From Pochonia chlamydosporia 170 (taxonomy: Eukaryota > Ascomycota > Sordariomycetes > Hypocreales > Clavicipitaceae), in assembly GCF_001653235.2 (NCBI RefSeq), contig NC_035793.1:3224001-3288000 (forward strand): DNA of 64,000 nt. The letters run 5' to 3'. The position numbers and the translations under genes are program-made. The notes under the pieces are model-generated. The model saw only the letters and a list, made by a program, of their open reading frames with translations. It made no database searches and was not told the origin of the DNA. This document shows positions 23,296 to 35,900 of the stretch, piece by piece; the stretch's first letter is position 1; the number at the start of each line of letters is the position of its first letter.

Positions 23296-24363
23296 CTAAC
23301 TTGACAACCCCCTAGAAAACACACCCAGCCAACAACGAACACAACCCTCCTCCTCATCACCAGCCCAGTCATCCTGTCCCACCAACTCATCCTCCTCGAC
23401 AACATAAAGCGGCCCCTCCAGCTCAAGCATAGCCCGCTTAAACGCGTCACGCAACCTGACAGTCGTCCCATCCCGCAGCGGAACCATAACCACAGCCCGG
23501 GATTCCGTCCCCATGGCCAAGTGCTGACCGATAGCGCTCGCCAGCAGAGAAGGGTGATTATCATCGTACATCGGGTCCGCAGCCAGCACAACCTACACCA
23601 GTTAGCTTCCCACCTCCAAACTAGACAAGTGCATACATACCTTGAACTGATTCTGCACCCCAAACAAACCCATATCAACCTCCTCCTCACCACCACCCCA
23701 CGTCAACATCCCGGCATCGACCCTCCCGCCTCTCGCTTCAACTAATCCCCTATTCCCATCAACATTCCCCTTCAAATTCTCCATAATGCCAGGCAAATCA
23801 CTCAAACAAACATGCACCTTCCACAGCACCGCGGCCGCCAAACCCAACAGCCCCGTCCCGGAGCCCAACTCCAACACACTAGGCGGCTCCTCGCCCAACG
23901 ACTCGTCAAATAGCTTAAACAGCGACCTCGCTCCAAGGGTAGGTAGATGCTGCGCAAGGACATACGACGACCCCCACGTCTTGAAGCCGAGAGAGTCGCC
24001 CGTCAGTGCTGGCTCCCTGATGACAAGCTCGAAGGGCTCGTACGCAGCAGCAGAGTCACTCGCCTCAAAGGGCCATCGGCGTACGATTTCCCCCATGGCG
24101 GTGCGGCCGCATCGCTCGGACATTCGTCGCGCTGCGAGGTCCCAGATCGTTTCTCGCTGGTCGTCGCTCAGCCAGGACAGTGGGCTGGAGATGATGCTGG
24201 AGATGTACCGCGTTGTGTGGGCTTGGCGGTGCGCAGCGAGGGATTCCTGCTCAAGAGAGCGGCGGTTCCATACTGGCGGTTGGAGATGAAGGTTCTCCAG
24301 AGTCGTGAGGAGGATGTCGTATGAGGGCTTTGTATAGATTTGCGGGAGGTCAAAGGCGTCCAT
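23296..24363 (-). CDS. EFM2/Rrg1-like SAM-dependent methyltransferase, family 16 (339 aa)
   Basis: Two exons (24363-23641, 23592-23296) give 339 aa. The Rossmann-type glycine motif VLELGSGTGLLGL sits at residues 163-175, followed by CLSDLPGIMENLK and, after the intron, VVLAADPMYDDNHP, the post-II motif of family-16 protein-lysine methyltransferases. The N-terminal 130 residues match the extension seen in fungal Rrg1 proteins; yeast Efm2 is the closest characterised relative I can name, and it methylates elongation factor 2. A GFKTWGSSYVLAQHL segment before motif I is the usual lead-in for this family. Cytosolic; no signal peptide. Upstream in-frame Met codons exist, but the sequence before MDAFDLP is Lys/Arg-rich translated leader. 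The exact target protein cannot be told from sequence. Confidence 0.82.
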
Positions 24364-25714
24364 TTTGGGGGTTTCCTTGCCTCTTTTTTTCTCCTTTTTT
24401 TGTCTTTTTTTTTTCGCTTTTCTCATAAACCTCGCAGCGCGAGCTCTACCAAACAGCCATCGTAAGATACTCCTAACTAGCAATGGACTTGCGCAGGTAA
24501 CAAAGAAACGTCAATGAGATTTCACAATGCACAGGACCCTTCTTTTCAGGATCGATAATTATCAAAATAAAAAATCGGGTCCGGAGGCGCCGCATCCCCA
24601 CTTTTCGCTCAACGTCCCTTTATTCAAGCTGGCCCGTTGACCACACGCCTCAAAGGGCCTGGACGAGCGCCACCGAAGAGTCCAGTCTAGTGCGTGCATC
24701 GAATGTGGTCTGGTCTGGTGTCCCGCGCCCCCGGGACAGGGGCCCATTACAAGCCCGCCCATAGATAGATTAAAAAAATAAAAATAAAAAAAGAAAGAAA
24801 GGGAGAGCACGATGTCATTTCATTGCCAGTGGGTTTGGCATAGATTGTGCACGCGAGATTGTCATGCGTGAATGCTTGTTTCAAGGAGGATTTGCAAGGT
24901 GCATGTGGATCAACGTTGAATCAATCTATAGATTTCTTTGGTACAGGCATGACCATGACAATGTGGTGCTTGGGTATTCATACATAAAGTACTCGCCCTA
25001 CTCTGCAAGGCAGACTGTCCAAGACACTGGCCCCCGGTTGTGCAAGATGTCAATCGTCGGTATCGAATCAAGAAACAAACTTGAAACAAGGCCGTGCCCT
25101 CATCGGCCGTCGTCGCCTCATTCATTTACATGTCAAGTACCTTCAATCATGCAGAGTCCGGCCCCCTTCGAATGTTTGCTTTGTCGACAGACAGTTGAGC
25201 TCGTTGCCCAACCTAAATGCAAGCACAGTGAGTACTCCGTACAGTACGCAACAGTCTTCGTCACTCCACGCGCACAAACAACGTTATCGTAATTTCAACT
25301 TTATTGTACGCCTGTGTCAGGCTGTGGTATCAAAGAATACTCCTGCCTAGGCATGCACACACAGAGCATCATTTGCTCCATGAGCAGCCTACTCAGCTTT
25401 TGTTCCCTCCATGCCTTGCCCTCTTGCGGATGTTGTGCCGTCCTTGATCGGCTTTCAACTTTTCCGTCACTGCCCATGCCACTACCTGTCTGTGTACATA
25501 CATGCAAAGGACTTAATCCTAGTCCTCGATGCAAATGCTAGGGTCCGGTATCCTGTGTGCGCCAGTTTTGTCCGTCAATGTAAGAAAAATAAAATAGCAA
25601 AATATGAAATCAAAAAGATGTCGCTTCCTTCCTGCCCAAAACATGCAGTGTCATGATAAACAAGAAAAGGAAAAAAACACATCGAAATCCAGATAAGACA
25701 ATGAAATCACCCCC
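24364..25714. other. Intergenic between tandem - strand genes, no gene seen
   Basis: Promoter of the methyltransferase gene (T-rich on its coding strand near 24,380-24,420), then unremarkable sequence to the 3' end of ELL. Contains one TACTCCGTA copy at 25233 and a GGTCTGGTCTGG repeat near 24,709. Confidence 0.5.
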
Positions 25715-27910
25715 TCACTCTCTGTCCGGAGAGTATTGCTTGTAGATCTCCCGCTTCATACTCTGTAGTCGGTCTCGCATATCTAGCAAGTCGGCAAGCT
25801 TTTCGTGCGGTGGATTATCCAAGTCAGAAATCTCGTAGTGCAGTGCCTCGTACTGTTGGTAGTACATTTTGAACTTGTGTGCCTTGCTCATGACATCAGA
25901 AGGCACACTCTGAACGGCACGGCGCTTCACCGACAGCGGCTGATCCTCTTTGTCCATCTTTCGCTTCTTTGGAATAGGTGGAGTGTCTTCATCCAAATCT
26001 GATGCGTTTGTAGGCGGAGATGAAGCCAGTGGCGACGACTTTGTTGGAGACGTATTGTTCGTGCTCTTGCTTCGGAACGAGGACGATGCAGCACGCGATT
26101 GCGTTTGCTGGCTGTTCTTTGTCGCATGTGACCTCGAGCTAGGAGCCGGCAGTGGTTGCTTGGGCTTAATGCGCTTCGATAACGGCGTGCCAGAACTGGA
26201 ACTTGAGTCGGATTCTTCCCTGGGCCTCTTCACGGGTGGCTTCTTGACAGGCTCTCTCGCTGGTGCCGATGGCCGAGTATTCACAATGACTGTATCCTTG
26301 GCTTTGGCTGGGGCAGGTTTGGACTTCATCATTGGCACCTCATCCCCCGATGAGTCCGAGTTCTCAATAATGGCAGCAGAGAGCACACGCTTTTCCGTCT
26401 TGCCCGCCGGCTTGGGCTTGGATGGAGACGTCTTCGGGGCAGTCGTTTTTGGCTTTGTATTGCTCAGTAACCTCTTGGCTTGGGCCTCTTGAGCCGAAGG
26501 CTTCTTGGGTTTAGCTGGCAAAGAACCAGAATTGGATCTGGACATGGCCTCAGCCCCGTACTTGGGCTTCTCGTTCTCAACACTATCCGTGTCGTCTTTG
26601 GACCCGGAACTGTCTTCTGCCTTTTGCACCTTGATTTTGGGGGCCGGTTGAGCAGGACCCTTTGCCAAGTTAGCTTGGAGGCGACTTAGGCATTTCCCTT
26701 TCCCTCGCTCCTCTTTGGGCAATAATCTTTGCCACTCCACTTCTGACGATGATAACCGTTGATTGTCGTATTTTCGTATAGCATTGTCAATAGCGGTTTG
26801 GCGGTCGGCCTGTGAACCATAGTCGTATTTCCAAACATCCAGTTCCTTCCAGCAGGACTTCTTCATGGTCCATTTTTTGGTATCCCCGTTCAAATCTGCC
26901 GTCTTTTCCAAGGTTGGCCGAAAGTCTTCTTCCTTCCCTGTCCACTTTTTCTTCAGGTACTCGGTCGTTCGATCCATCACTGCCAATTCGTGAACCAATG
27001 TGAATCTTTGTTCCCTTTTCCGTTCCATGACTTGCTGGGAGGCTGAGACTTGTGGACCGAGGTTCGGTGAGCGGGTGGCATTAAGAGCCGGCGACGTAGT
27101 TATGGATTTCGGTGATGAGGCATAGCTTGACAAGAGCTTGGCCTTGGTCTTGGCGGCACCTTTGCCTGTGGGAAGCTTCTCGACAACACGAGCCCTGGAC
27201 AAGATGCTTGTCAGCACTGCAGGCGAGCAATTAGTAGTCGGCAGCTTGACTGGAACGTACCGATCACGAGCCGCGTCATGGGCAGCCAGTCCATTTTGTA
27301 GCGCTTCAATATCCGAATCAAGCCCGGATGACGAGCTCTTGCTCGAGGAGGCTTTCTTACTCTTACTCGAGTCGGCTTCCTTGGTGCTCGGTACAGTCTT
27401 CTTTCCGGGAAGGCGGGGGGACTTGGGTTTCCGAAAGACAGAGCCTGCTTGTGGTATTCGCTCAGCTCGACGAGTGGACTCGAAAGGTTTCGTCAGATAG
27501 AGGTCGAAAGGCACTTCCTCTTCTGGGGTGGGTAGTCGGTGGGTGTTGGGTCCATAATGTAGCATCTAGATGGAATCGTTAGTCCCAAAATCAGGTACGG
27601 TCAAGAGGTGCAATTTGAGAAGGCGGGCTCGAAAATGTCTGGGTCACACGCTGATGGCCCAAGTCACTTGCCAAGGACCAACAAACAACTGTGCTCCCGT
27701 GTTCCCCGAATAGGCTGTAGAAGTATGGAAACATACGGGTCGTTTCCCCAACTCCAACTCGAGATCATCCCCCATGCGAGCACTCCGGATCATCTGCTCC
27801 ACGACATCGTCAGACAAGCTGACGACAAAAGCCTGTGGTGGCACACCAAGGTCTTGATCGGAGGAGCCCGCCAACAGCAATCCGCCGTCGGGGACCTTGA
27901 GGGAGTTCAT
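25715..27910 (-). CDS. ell1: ELL, RNA polymerase II elongation factor (674 aa)
   Basis: Two exons (27910-27737, 27565-25715) give 674 aa. The N-terminal ELL domain is spread over both exons: VPDGGLLLAGSS ... ELELGKRP, then MLHYGPNTHRLPT, with the long charged middle containing a helical block (QRFTLVHELAVMDRTTEYL). A disordered Ser/Lys/Pro-rich linker of about 250 residues follows. The last 60 residues are the occludin/ELL coiled-coil homology (KFKMYYQQYEALHYEISDL ... LLDMRDRLQSMKREIYKQY). Fission yeast Ell1 works with an Eaf1 partner to suppress pausing by RNA polymerase II; the same role in the nucleus is expected here. The first exon is short and separated by a 171-nt intron, so the ATG at the start of exon 2 could mislead annotation. 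Upstream lies a 12-kb region without a gene. Confidence 0.85.
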
Positions 27911-28549
27911 CGTGAGTCTTGTACAAGCAAACAGATGGGAAAAGGTTGGCTTCTGTTTGTTTGAGTAATTTTTTGTGTCGGAAGGTGTCGATGTCGGGTA
28001 GGTTATAGTAGTTGTCGTGGTGATGGGTCAACTAAACGGCTGTTGGTCGAGTGGATATGTCGAGACGCAGGTTCGAAGTAGGAGAAAAGGTAACGGTTGG
28101 AGTAAGATTTCCTGCTGCAGAGTGGGAGGGTATAATTGCGGGCGTAACAATCAGTTACATGGTACTATTCACTCGGCAGCGGCTCGTTGTTGTTGTTGCC
28201 TGTGAATGGCCGTCGACGGTGATGTACGGGCAGCTGGGAAACGAAAGTCGGGCGGCCGAGAGACGGAACAGAGGCAATTCACTGCCGGCGTCCCCAAAGG
28301 GACAGCAATGAATGAGATGAACGCAATGCGAGGATTTGAGGGTGACAAAGAGATCAAAAACAAAAAAAGCAGCTTCCAACAACCGCACAGAGTACAGTGA
28401 GCACACCGACGAAGGGTAGTGAAGTGAAGAGGAGAGATGCAGCTCTGGTGACGGAGTACATGGGCGGGAAAGAGATGGAGAGAGGATGAAGGCTGGGTCT
28501 GTGTCTGGCACTGGGTCCGGTGGGCACCAACACCGAGCCGGGACATAGA

Positions 28550-29959
28550 CCAGACTAGCACCAGACAGCACCAGTAGTCAAGTCGAGGTGCACAAGATTG
28601 TGGGCTGCACCTGCCTGCACCTGCACCTCTGCCTGCGCCTGCAACAACATGGACGCCTGCGCCGTACCATGCCGGACCAGACTGTTACTGTTACCAGACT
28701 GTACCAGACAGTCCTGCTGGCACCACACCAGACCTGACCTGACCTGTCCAGACATGGACGACTGGAGCACGGGCTCCAAGCAAAGGCAGCAGGGTTGGGC
28801 CTTTGGTGACCAACCATGAGCATCGATTGACGTCTGGTAGTGCCAATTTGCTTGAACTTTAGAAGTCAGGTTGGGGAGCACACAAACAGTCAAATGGGCT
28901 GCCAGTCTGACCAGACGTTGTACTATGAGCATTTGGGCAGGAAGGACCAGACTTGATGATGGGCTCTGGCACTGTGCTTCGGACAGACAATACGACAATG
29001 CTCAGCAAATATTTCGGCCATCAAGCAAGGCACCTTGTCTCCAGTCTCGTGTGTCTGTGTGTGTGCGTGTGCTCCGTTCGATACATTGCCAGGCTGCTTC
29101 ATCAAGCTCAGCCAGCACATCAGACTGGACCCGACCCAGACAACCAGCCAGACCAAACATTGAACCCAAACTTGACGAATGGGTCCATGTCCATGTCCAG
29201 TCCATGTCTGCTCTGGTCTCGCCGGGCTGGCGGGCGGGCTGCTTGTGTGGATGCTGGGGGCGGAGGAGCAGTGGAGGGCGGGCCAAGGCGTGTGGGAGTG
29301 GGGACATGGAGGGACAAGTAGGACAAGAAGGGTTAGTTAAGTGGGCTCGGGCGTGGATTGTTGGACACACCAGACCATGACCTTGACCTTGACATCTCTC
29401 GTCACAGAAAACTCGACACACACCATCAACCTTGCCATGGCTTCCGCAGGCACTCGCAGACACACCCAGACACAGACAGAGACACAGACACACATACACC
29501 CACACTCCCGAACTCGCAGCCCGGAGCCCAGCAGAAAGTGTCTGTGATATGGCCAACTCGTCCCTAAAAACTCAACAGGTATTGTCAAGACCTGCATTTC
29601 ATCAACGACAACTACACAGCGGGCGCTGGTATCCCAAGGCCAGGCCACAGAATCCACCCGAATCTGACATGGTGTGGCGGCATCAAAGTCGCATGGTACG
29701 GAATACTTGATGTGTGTATTCAACAAGCCTAGACACTCGATTGCGAGGAGTATTGCTGCCCGCTTCTCGCCGAGCGAGCACTCGTTAAACACTCGTTAAG
29801 GTGACGCCATTTGCTGCCAGCCAAGCCCACTGTCAAACCAGCCAGGCCAGACCTGGACTTGGAGTCTGGGCATGGAGTCAGGTCAAGTATTTTACTCCGT
29901 TCTCCGAACTGGTGTTGCGCCGCATGGCCATTTAATGCCCCATGCCAGCCAGACCAGAC
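28550..29959. repeat. Cluster of CCAGAC/GTCTGG hexamers
   Basis: About 18 CCAGAC and two or more GTCTGG copies counted by eye, e.g. at 28550, 28561, 28677, 28694, 28704, 28728, 28748, 28911, 28947, 29136, 29148, 29370, 29466, 29847, 29949 and 29954. They are irregularly spaced within different flanks, so this is not a simple tandem array. Confidence 0.75.
29453..29512. repeat. CA/GACA-rich simple repeat
   Basis: Imperfect run of CACAGACACACC and ACAGACAG units on the + strand. Confidence 0.8.
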
Positions 29960-32900
29960 CACATATCAGGCACAGGATCACTTTGTCCGCAACAAGCCTC
30001 ACCTCATGTGCCCCGAGCCCCAAGACGTCCTATTTCTCCCTCGCTGTGCTATTTAAGTCAACCGGCTTGACCATCAATCAGATTTGGAGACTGGGATGCT
30101 CAGCAAACTCTCTCTTTTGGAGGTTTGGTCAGACAGCTTCGGTCAATCAGTACCTCTCCGCTTGCAATCCGATACACCGGCACGACCTTTGCCCTCCAAT
30201 TGGCCCTAATTGGCGGTGCCTGTCCTGAGTCCTGAGTCCTGACACATCGACAATTTGGGCAGGCACCGTAAGAATGTTGCTTGACTCGATTGCTGCAGAT
30301 TCAAAGTCTCTTTCTGCAAGATTGATCCCTCAGGTACTCCCGTGATACAACAATTCGCTTTGGTCCTGCACCCTCTCCAATGTTCCATTACCCTCTGCCA
30401 TCCCAGCAGAGCACGAGGTCGCACCAGGAATGGATCCCGCTTGCAGTCGCCTAAGACTATCGTCCGTCATCCGTCATCCACACCGTGAGACAAGTCAACC
30501 CATCCGGTCCAGTCATCGGCATGAGAAAGCGAGCGTCTCATCCCAAATAGGCCAGCTGCTAACCTTCCATGGCTGTGAGGCACACGTTTGTGCTGCTTGG
30601 ATGTGCTGTGGCGTCCACAGCTGTTGGGCTGGTGCATGTGTGTTTTCTCTGCACAGTGACAACACTCGACAGTGTACGGCTGAATCTCATAGATTTGCAT
30701 TATCTGTTCCGAACGAGACGTCTTTTTGCGAGTCACCTAAACCAACCAGATCCAATCCTCAAGAGCCAGCCAAGTCTTCGGGTTGTCGCAGCCTGTGCAG
30801 CAGCAGATACAGGCTAGTCCAGGCCACCGATGCGCTATTATTTTCATCCCCGGGGCAATGGCTCCCAACTTCCCATGACGGTTCCAAGAGCCGAACCCGC
30901 ACAACTGCCCACACAGATCCAAATGCCAGGTCGGCGAGGCAAAAAGAGCATGTGGGCTCGGGTGTGTGCAAGTCGACCAGGAATGTACCTCCACGGTACA
31001 TCCCGCGGCACCGTCATCAGAGTTCAGGCCAGGCTGAGCAAGGGACGTTGGTCAAGTGACAGGGGTAGTTCGCTCAGCATGCACACGGGACACCACACGA
31101 GGTTTCCATGTCGTATACTGAGGCTGGGCGGTTGTGGCTCAAAAGGAAACGTCAAAGAAAGGCAAACTTGGTCAGCCAAGTTGAGCCATGTCATGCCAGT
31201 AATACGGCTACGGCGAAGCACAAGGAGTGGGCTTTTGTGGCAGTGGAGGGCAACTGCTAGTGGCCCAGCATTTCTGTAACCTCTGAGCATTTCATCGGTG
31301 GAATTTGTCAGAGCAGTCCTGTTCCGTACCATCTCAAGATCAAGCCTGAAGAGTGGCATCCCAACGATCCCAACTTGCATAATCAAACATTGTGCCTGGG
31401 CATCGGCAGGCTGATCATGGCGCGGGGGTTTGCCGCAAACGAAGGAGAAATAATACAATTCTTCCCAGCAAACCAACGCTGCTGTCCACAGCCTGCGATA
31501 TGAACGCAGATGCTACTATTGTATCTCAAGTGTGCAATATGCTTGTGGAGAATTCTTAGCACAGCCTAGGACGGGCTCGCCTCTAGGCTGATTTGCTTGC
31601 TTTTCATACAACGTTTTCTGGGGCGACACTTGGTCAGAGAAGACAGATTATCCATGTTGCTGGAGCTTTACATACGACACAGATTGACCATCGTCTTGGC
31701 TGGAGAGTTTGACTGAGCAACTCAGGTGGATGCATCAAATGCGTCCTTTGCCAGACACAAGCACGAGCTTGTCCTGGGCGTCGGCAGGTCTTGGATCAGC
31801 TGGAGATACGAACCATGCCCAAACCTATTTTGGGCGTGACCGGGGATCCAGTGCATCGAGGTCAACACACTGTCAGTCACATCTTCAACTTATTAGCAGG
31901 GGAAAATGCCAGTTGTGACACAATGCTGACATGTGGGTGAACAGATAACAAGACAAGCGCGAGCAGCAACAGTATTAACGTCCGTCGACCGAAAAGTCAA
32001 GCCAGTGTACGGAGTAGGAAGAATATGCTTTACTCGCGCTATGTCCTTTATCCGTCTGTTTAATTACAATGATTAAAACTATTGTTTATGGCCTGAGTTG
32101 TGGCACAATTGGCGGGTCCCCAGATCCAAGTCTTTGCGCCTGGCATTTGCGCAGGCCCAGCAACAGGACTGGAGAGACCAGGGTGATGAACACATTGGCC
32201 CTTGTTGCTACCAGTTGACCAGACCAGACAGACTATTCTTTCGGGTTCAACTCGGATCAGCCCTTAAAACAAGTACGCCCCGGATAGTTGGAGAGATTTG
32301 AGGAGCAGCCTAACGACCTCGGTGCCTAGATACTGTGACGACTACTTTGCACCATACAATTTCACACAACCCAGCCAAATCAACTTGACATTGAATTATT
32401 CTGAGGCATATTGCGAAGGGAAAGCCTGGTGCAATCAATGCTCCTGAGACCCTAGCCTTTGTATCAGATCACAACGGGCAGGCCGGGCGGGCGATTCACA
32501 GGGCAGGCAGGAGGGATTGCTCTCTGGCTGCTGTAACTGCCCTTTTTGTTGGCCTGCCCCACCCATGTCCTCGATCTTTCGCTGTCGACTCGCCCCTTGC
32601 ATCAAACTTATTAGGACTCTGAGGACGGGAGCAGACAATCATCAATTCACAAAAGGCATCCACTCCGCAATACCCACTCAAAGTGTCACTTTGTATTAGA
32701 AGTGTAGGTCACCATCGGCGCTGATTCATTACTCTGTCATATCTCCTCTTGTTTCGAGACGGAACGTATCATTGATACCTTGACAATAGTTTACGAAGGC
32801 TCCAAGTACCAAGGTAGCTAGGGTGCTGGCATGGTTCGACACTCGCTAAGCAACACCTAACCAGACCTCAAAGACATTGCTTATCGTCCCACAGTCAACG

Positions 32901-35900
32901 AAACAACCCTCCCCTGGCTACCTTGACGCAATTGACTTTCCTCCCGGTGCCAATACAAGAGCCGTGCTCTCTCCGGTTCATTTCTTGGCGTGCCGTTATA
33001 GCACGTGCGACAAAACGGAGCATCAACCACCAGCAACCGGAATCCAAGTCCCAAACTTCATAGCTGGATATATAGCTGTCCGAGAGCGGTCGGCTCACCA
33101 CTCAAGATATTACTGCAAATCACAAACCCTCTTACTATGTAGAATGTTACGCCCCGTCGCCACTTTCCCTGCAATTTGTATGATCGATCACCTTATCCCG
33201 CGCAGGTGCCATAAGTTTCATCAAAGCTGGTATGAGGACTGGAATGAACTCTTGCCTAAACTGGCCACTTTGTATCCCATTGTGGTCTTTTATTTCTTCG
33301 CCAGACCATGATCCACAGATGTGCAAACGTGCTCTTGGGGCACCGACATTCTCAAAGAATGTGGCATTGGATCGTGTATCCGGACCCGAGCATTGGCACC
33401 GTCATTTTGAAGCCAACTCCCGTCACCTAGATCCCCGAATCGACCTGTGGATATGTCGGCAGACATTGTTCATAAGTCAGTATGACCCTCCCGGGCTCTA
33501 GCAAGGTGACAACTGACCACAATCTACTTGCCAAAGCACAGGCACAAGTCATGATGTCGTAGTGGTTTCCGTGTCGGTTCTTGTCACAAATCAAGACTCG
33601 GTCTTTACTATCACCACACAGCCTGCAAAGTCATTGGAGCTTCACATACAGAGTACTGTCTAAGTACTCCGTACACCAACGAGTGTCTTTGCTCAACCAC
33701 GCCAAAGGTGTGGGTTGGGGTGTGCCCATAGCATCCTGGTGACTGGGTGTGCACACAATCCCAGAGCTTGGCCTCACATGGTCAGCCTGTACTCTCTGCG
33801 AACGACCGACTCTCAATGTATGGCCATACCTCCGGCGTCGAACAAGGTCTTGGCTCCTCTCTTGACTAGCAGTACACATAGGGCATGGAGGACATCCGGG
33901 CATGCCGTTAACAAGCAACGTTTTGCTGGATCCTTCACATTGGGATTCCACCTTGGACAGCTTCGAAGCTCTTCGACCACACATCATTTTTGTAGCACTG
34001 AGTGCACCGGCCACCTACCACCAAGGGCTTGGAAAGGGAGGGTGTTTCCGAAGGACCTAGTGGCGATGGGAGATCGTGGGGCCTTTGTGCCTGAAACATC
34101 CCGAGGCAGTACCTGTCGCTATAACACAAACACTCTTGCTCAGGCACACAATGGCAGTCAATAATGAGAGAGAGATTTAGGCGATACTTCTGCTCGGTAG
34201 GGGTCGTGGGAATACATATGGACGCATTGATTGGGGAATGCTGTCGGCTCTTGCATATTGTGTAAGAGTATCCTCACTCGCATATCGAGATTTATCCCCT
34301 CAGTATTTCGTTCGTGCATCAGAGGCTCCAACAGTGTGGAATGGTTGTCTCTTGTTCGAGGCATATTCGACTTGAGGGCGTACGGAGTTCCACACCCTAT
34401 CATCTACCAACAGCATGGGCATGAGCTATTCACTTAACACAGACACGGAATCAGGTCTATTTCCTGTGTACTCTGTACAGCGGCATGAAAATGGCAGATA
34501 CGTGCGAAAAGCCCGAGCTTAACAATTCTGCTGCATCCAGTTGTTCCTACTTGCATGGATCAAACTTACAGCAGCTCACACGAGACAACAAGCTCGCATG
34601 TATTCCAGTGCTCGACCACACAAGTACCCACATTACGCGCCGAGGGGTCTGTTGAATGTGACCTGTTGAAGCTCTTAGCAGGGAGAAGCGAAACTACCGC
34701 GCGCCGCGCCATCGTGTCCAAATAATCGTTTCCCTTTGGGAGACCAACGCTGTTGGGTGTTGTTTTTGCGTACCGCCTTCCAATGGAAAGCACAGATGTC
34801 ACCACAAGGGCTCGCAGCTCAAGTTTGGCCATCCAAGACACTCAATTCTCCTCTGGGGCACTGGAGGCACAGACGTTCCACATTCATCTCACCAGAACAA
34901 CTGCCCATTTGAGACCCACAGCCGGGCTGGTTGCACAATCTCTGAAAGTATATCGGAGAAGGGACGGAACGGCCTTTCAGCAAAGCAGTGGCAATTGGAG
35001 CGATTGCTGTTTCTGCTCAAGTGGAAATGCCAGTGTGATTTTATCTTTGTGTGGTATACTGTGGCGGGTTGGCGATCTGGAGGGCGCCAAGATGAAAACT
35101 AGTGGCAGAAGCCGGTGCAGTGGTGAGCCAAACTGATAAATGACAGCGGGATGGTGAGACCTGGCGCAGGCATCCGTGAAACAAATTCAGAGAGGGATGA
35201 GACGGTCTTCAACTTGGTTACGAGACGGGTTATTTCCCTCTTCATTCGACCACATTGCGCCTTGCTTCGAGCACCATCACCATATCAAAAAGTAAGTTTG
35301 ATACCAGGAGGATAACCATATGCTGATGGGGTCTTGTCAAAATCGTGGCTCCGCTGTGGCTGGGCCCTTCCAATTGCCAGGGAGTTCGCCTGCCGCGCAC
35401 CTGAGGTTCAGTTTTGGCATGCTGTCTTGGGTCTTGGATGACAGAGAATGCACGTCTGCTGAGCGAACTACGGGCACATACAAAGTGCGGAGCATCGGCA
35501 ATGTGTCTGGTTGCATACACACTGGCGAGTAGCACGTCAGAGGGACTCAGGTTTGTCCGTCTTTGCTTTTGGTTTGTCTAGTCCAGAGTGCAGTCGGTAC
35601 CACACGTGCGCCGAAGGACAAAGACTAGCTGGTTGACCAAGTTCAAGCAAAGCAGCATACCACTGATGTGCCAAGGAACGTTTTATGAACAACCCTGAGG
35701 CATGAGTCCTTGGAGAAATTGGAACTTGACTGAAGGTGAGTGACGATATTCCCAGAGAGCGTTTGCCGTGATAATCATAGTGCCTACCAAAATTATATGC
35801 TGACTTTGAACCTGGGCGTTCCGCCATTGATCCGGTTCTTCCTCTTGAACCATCTGGTGAGTCGTCTCTCGGCTCCTAGTGTCTCGGGGGTGTGTGATAA

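Noticed and set aside
30430..31059. 209-codon + strand open frame in the gene desert
   Set aside because: Composition is Ser/Arg/Cys/His-biased, competing frames overlap on both strands, and no domain or splice partner is visible.
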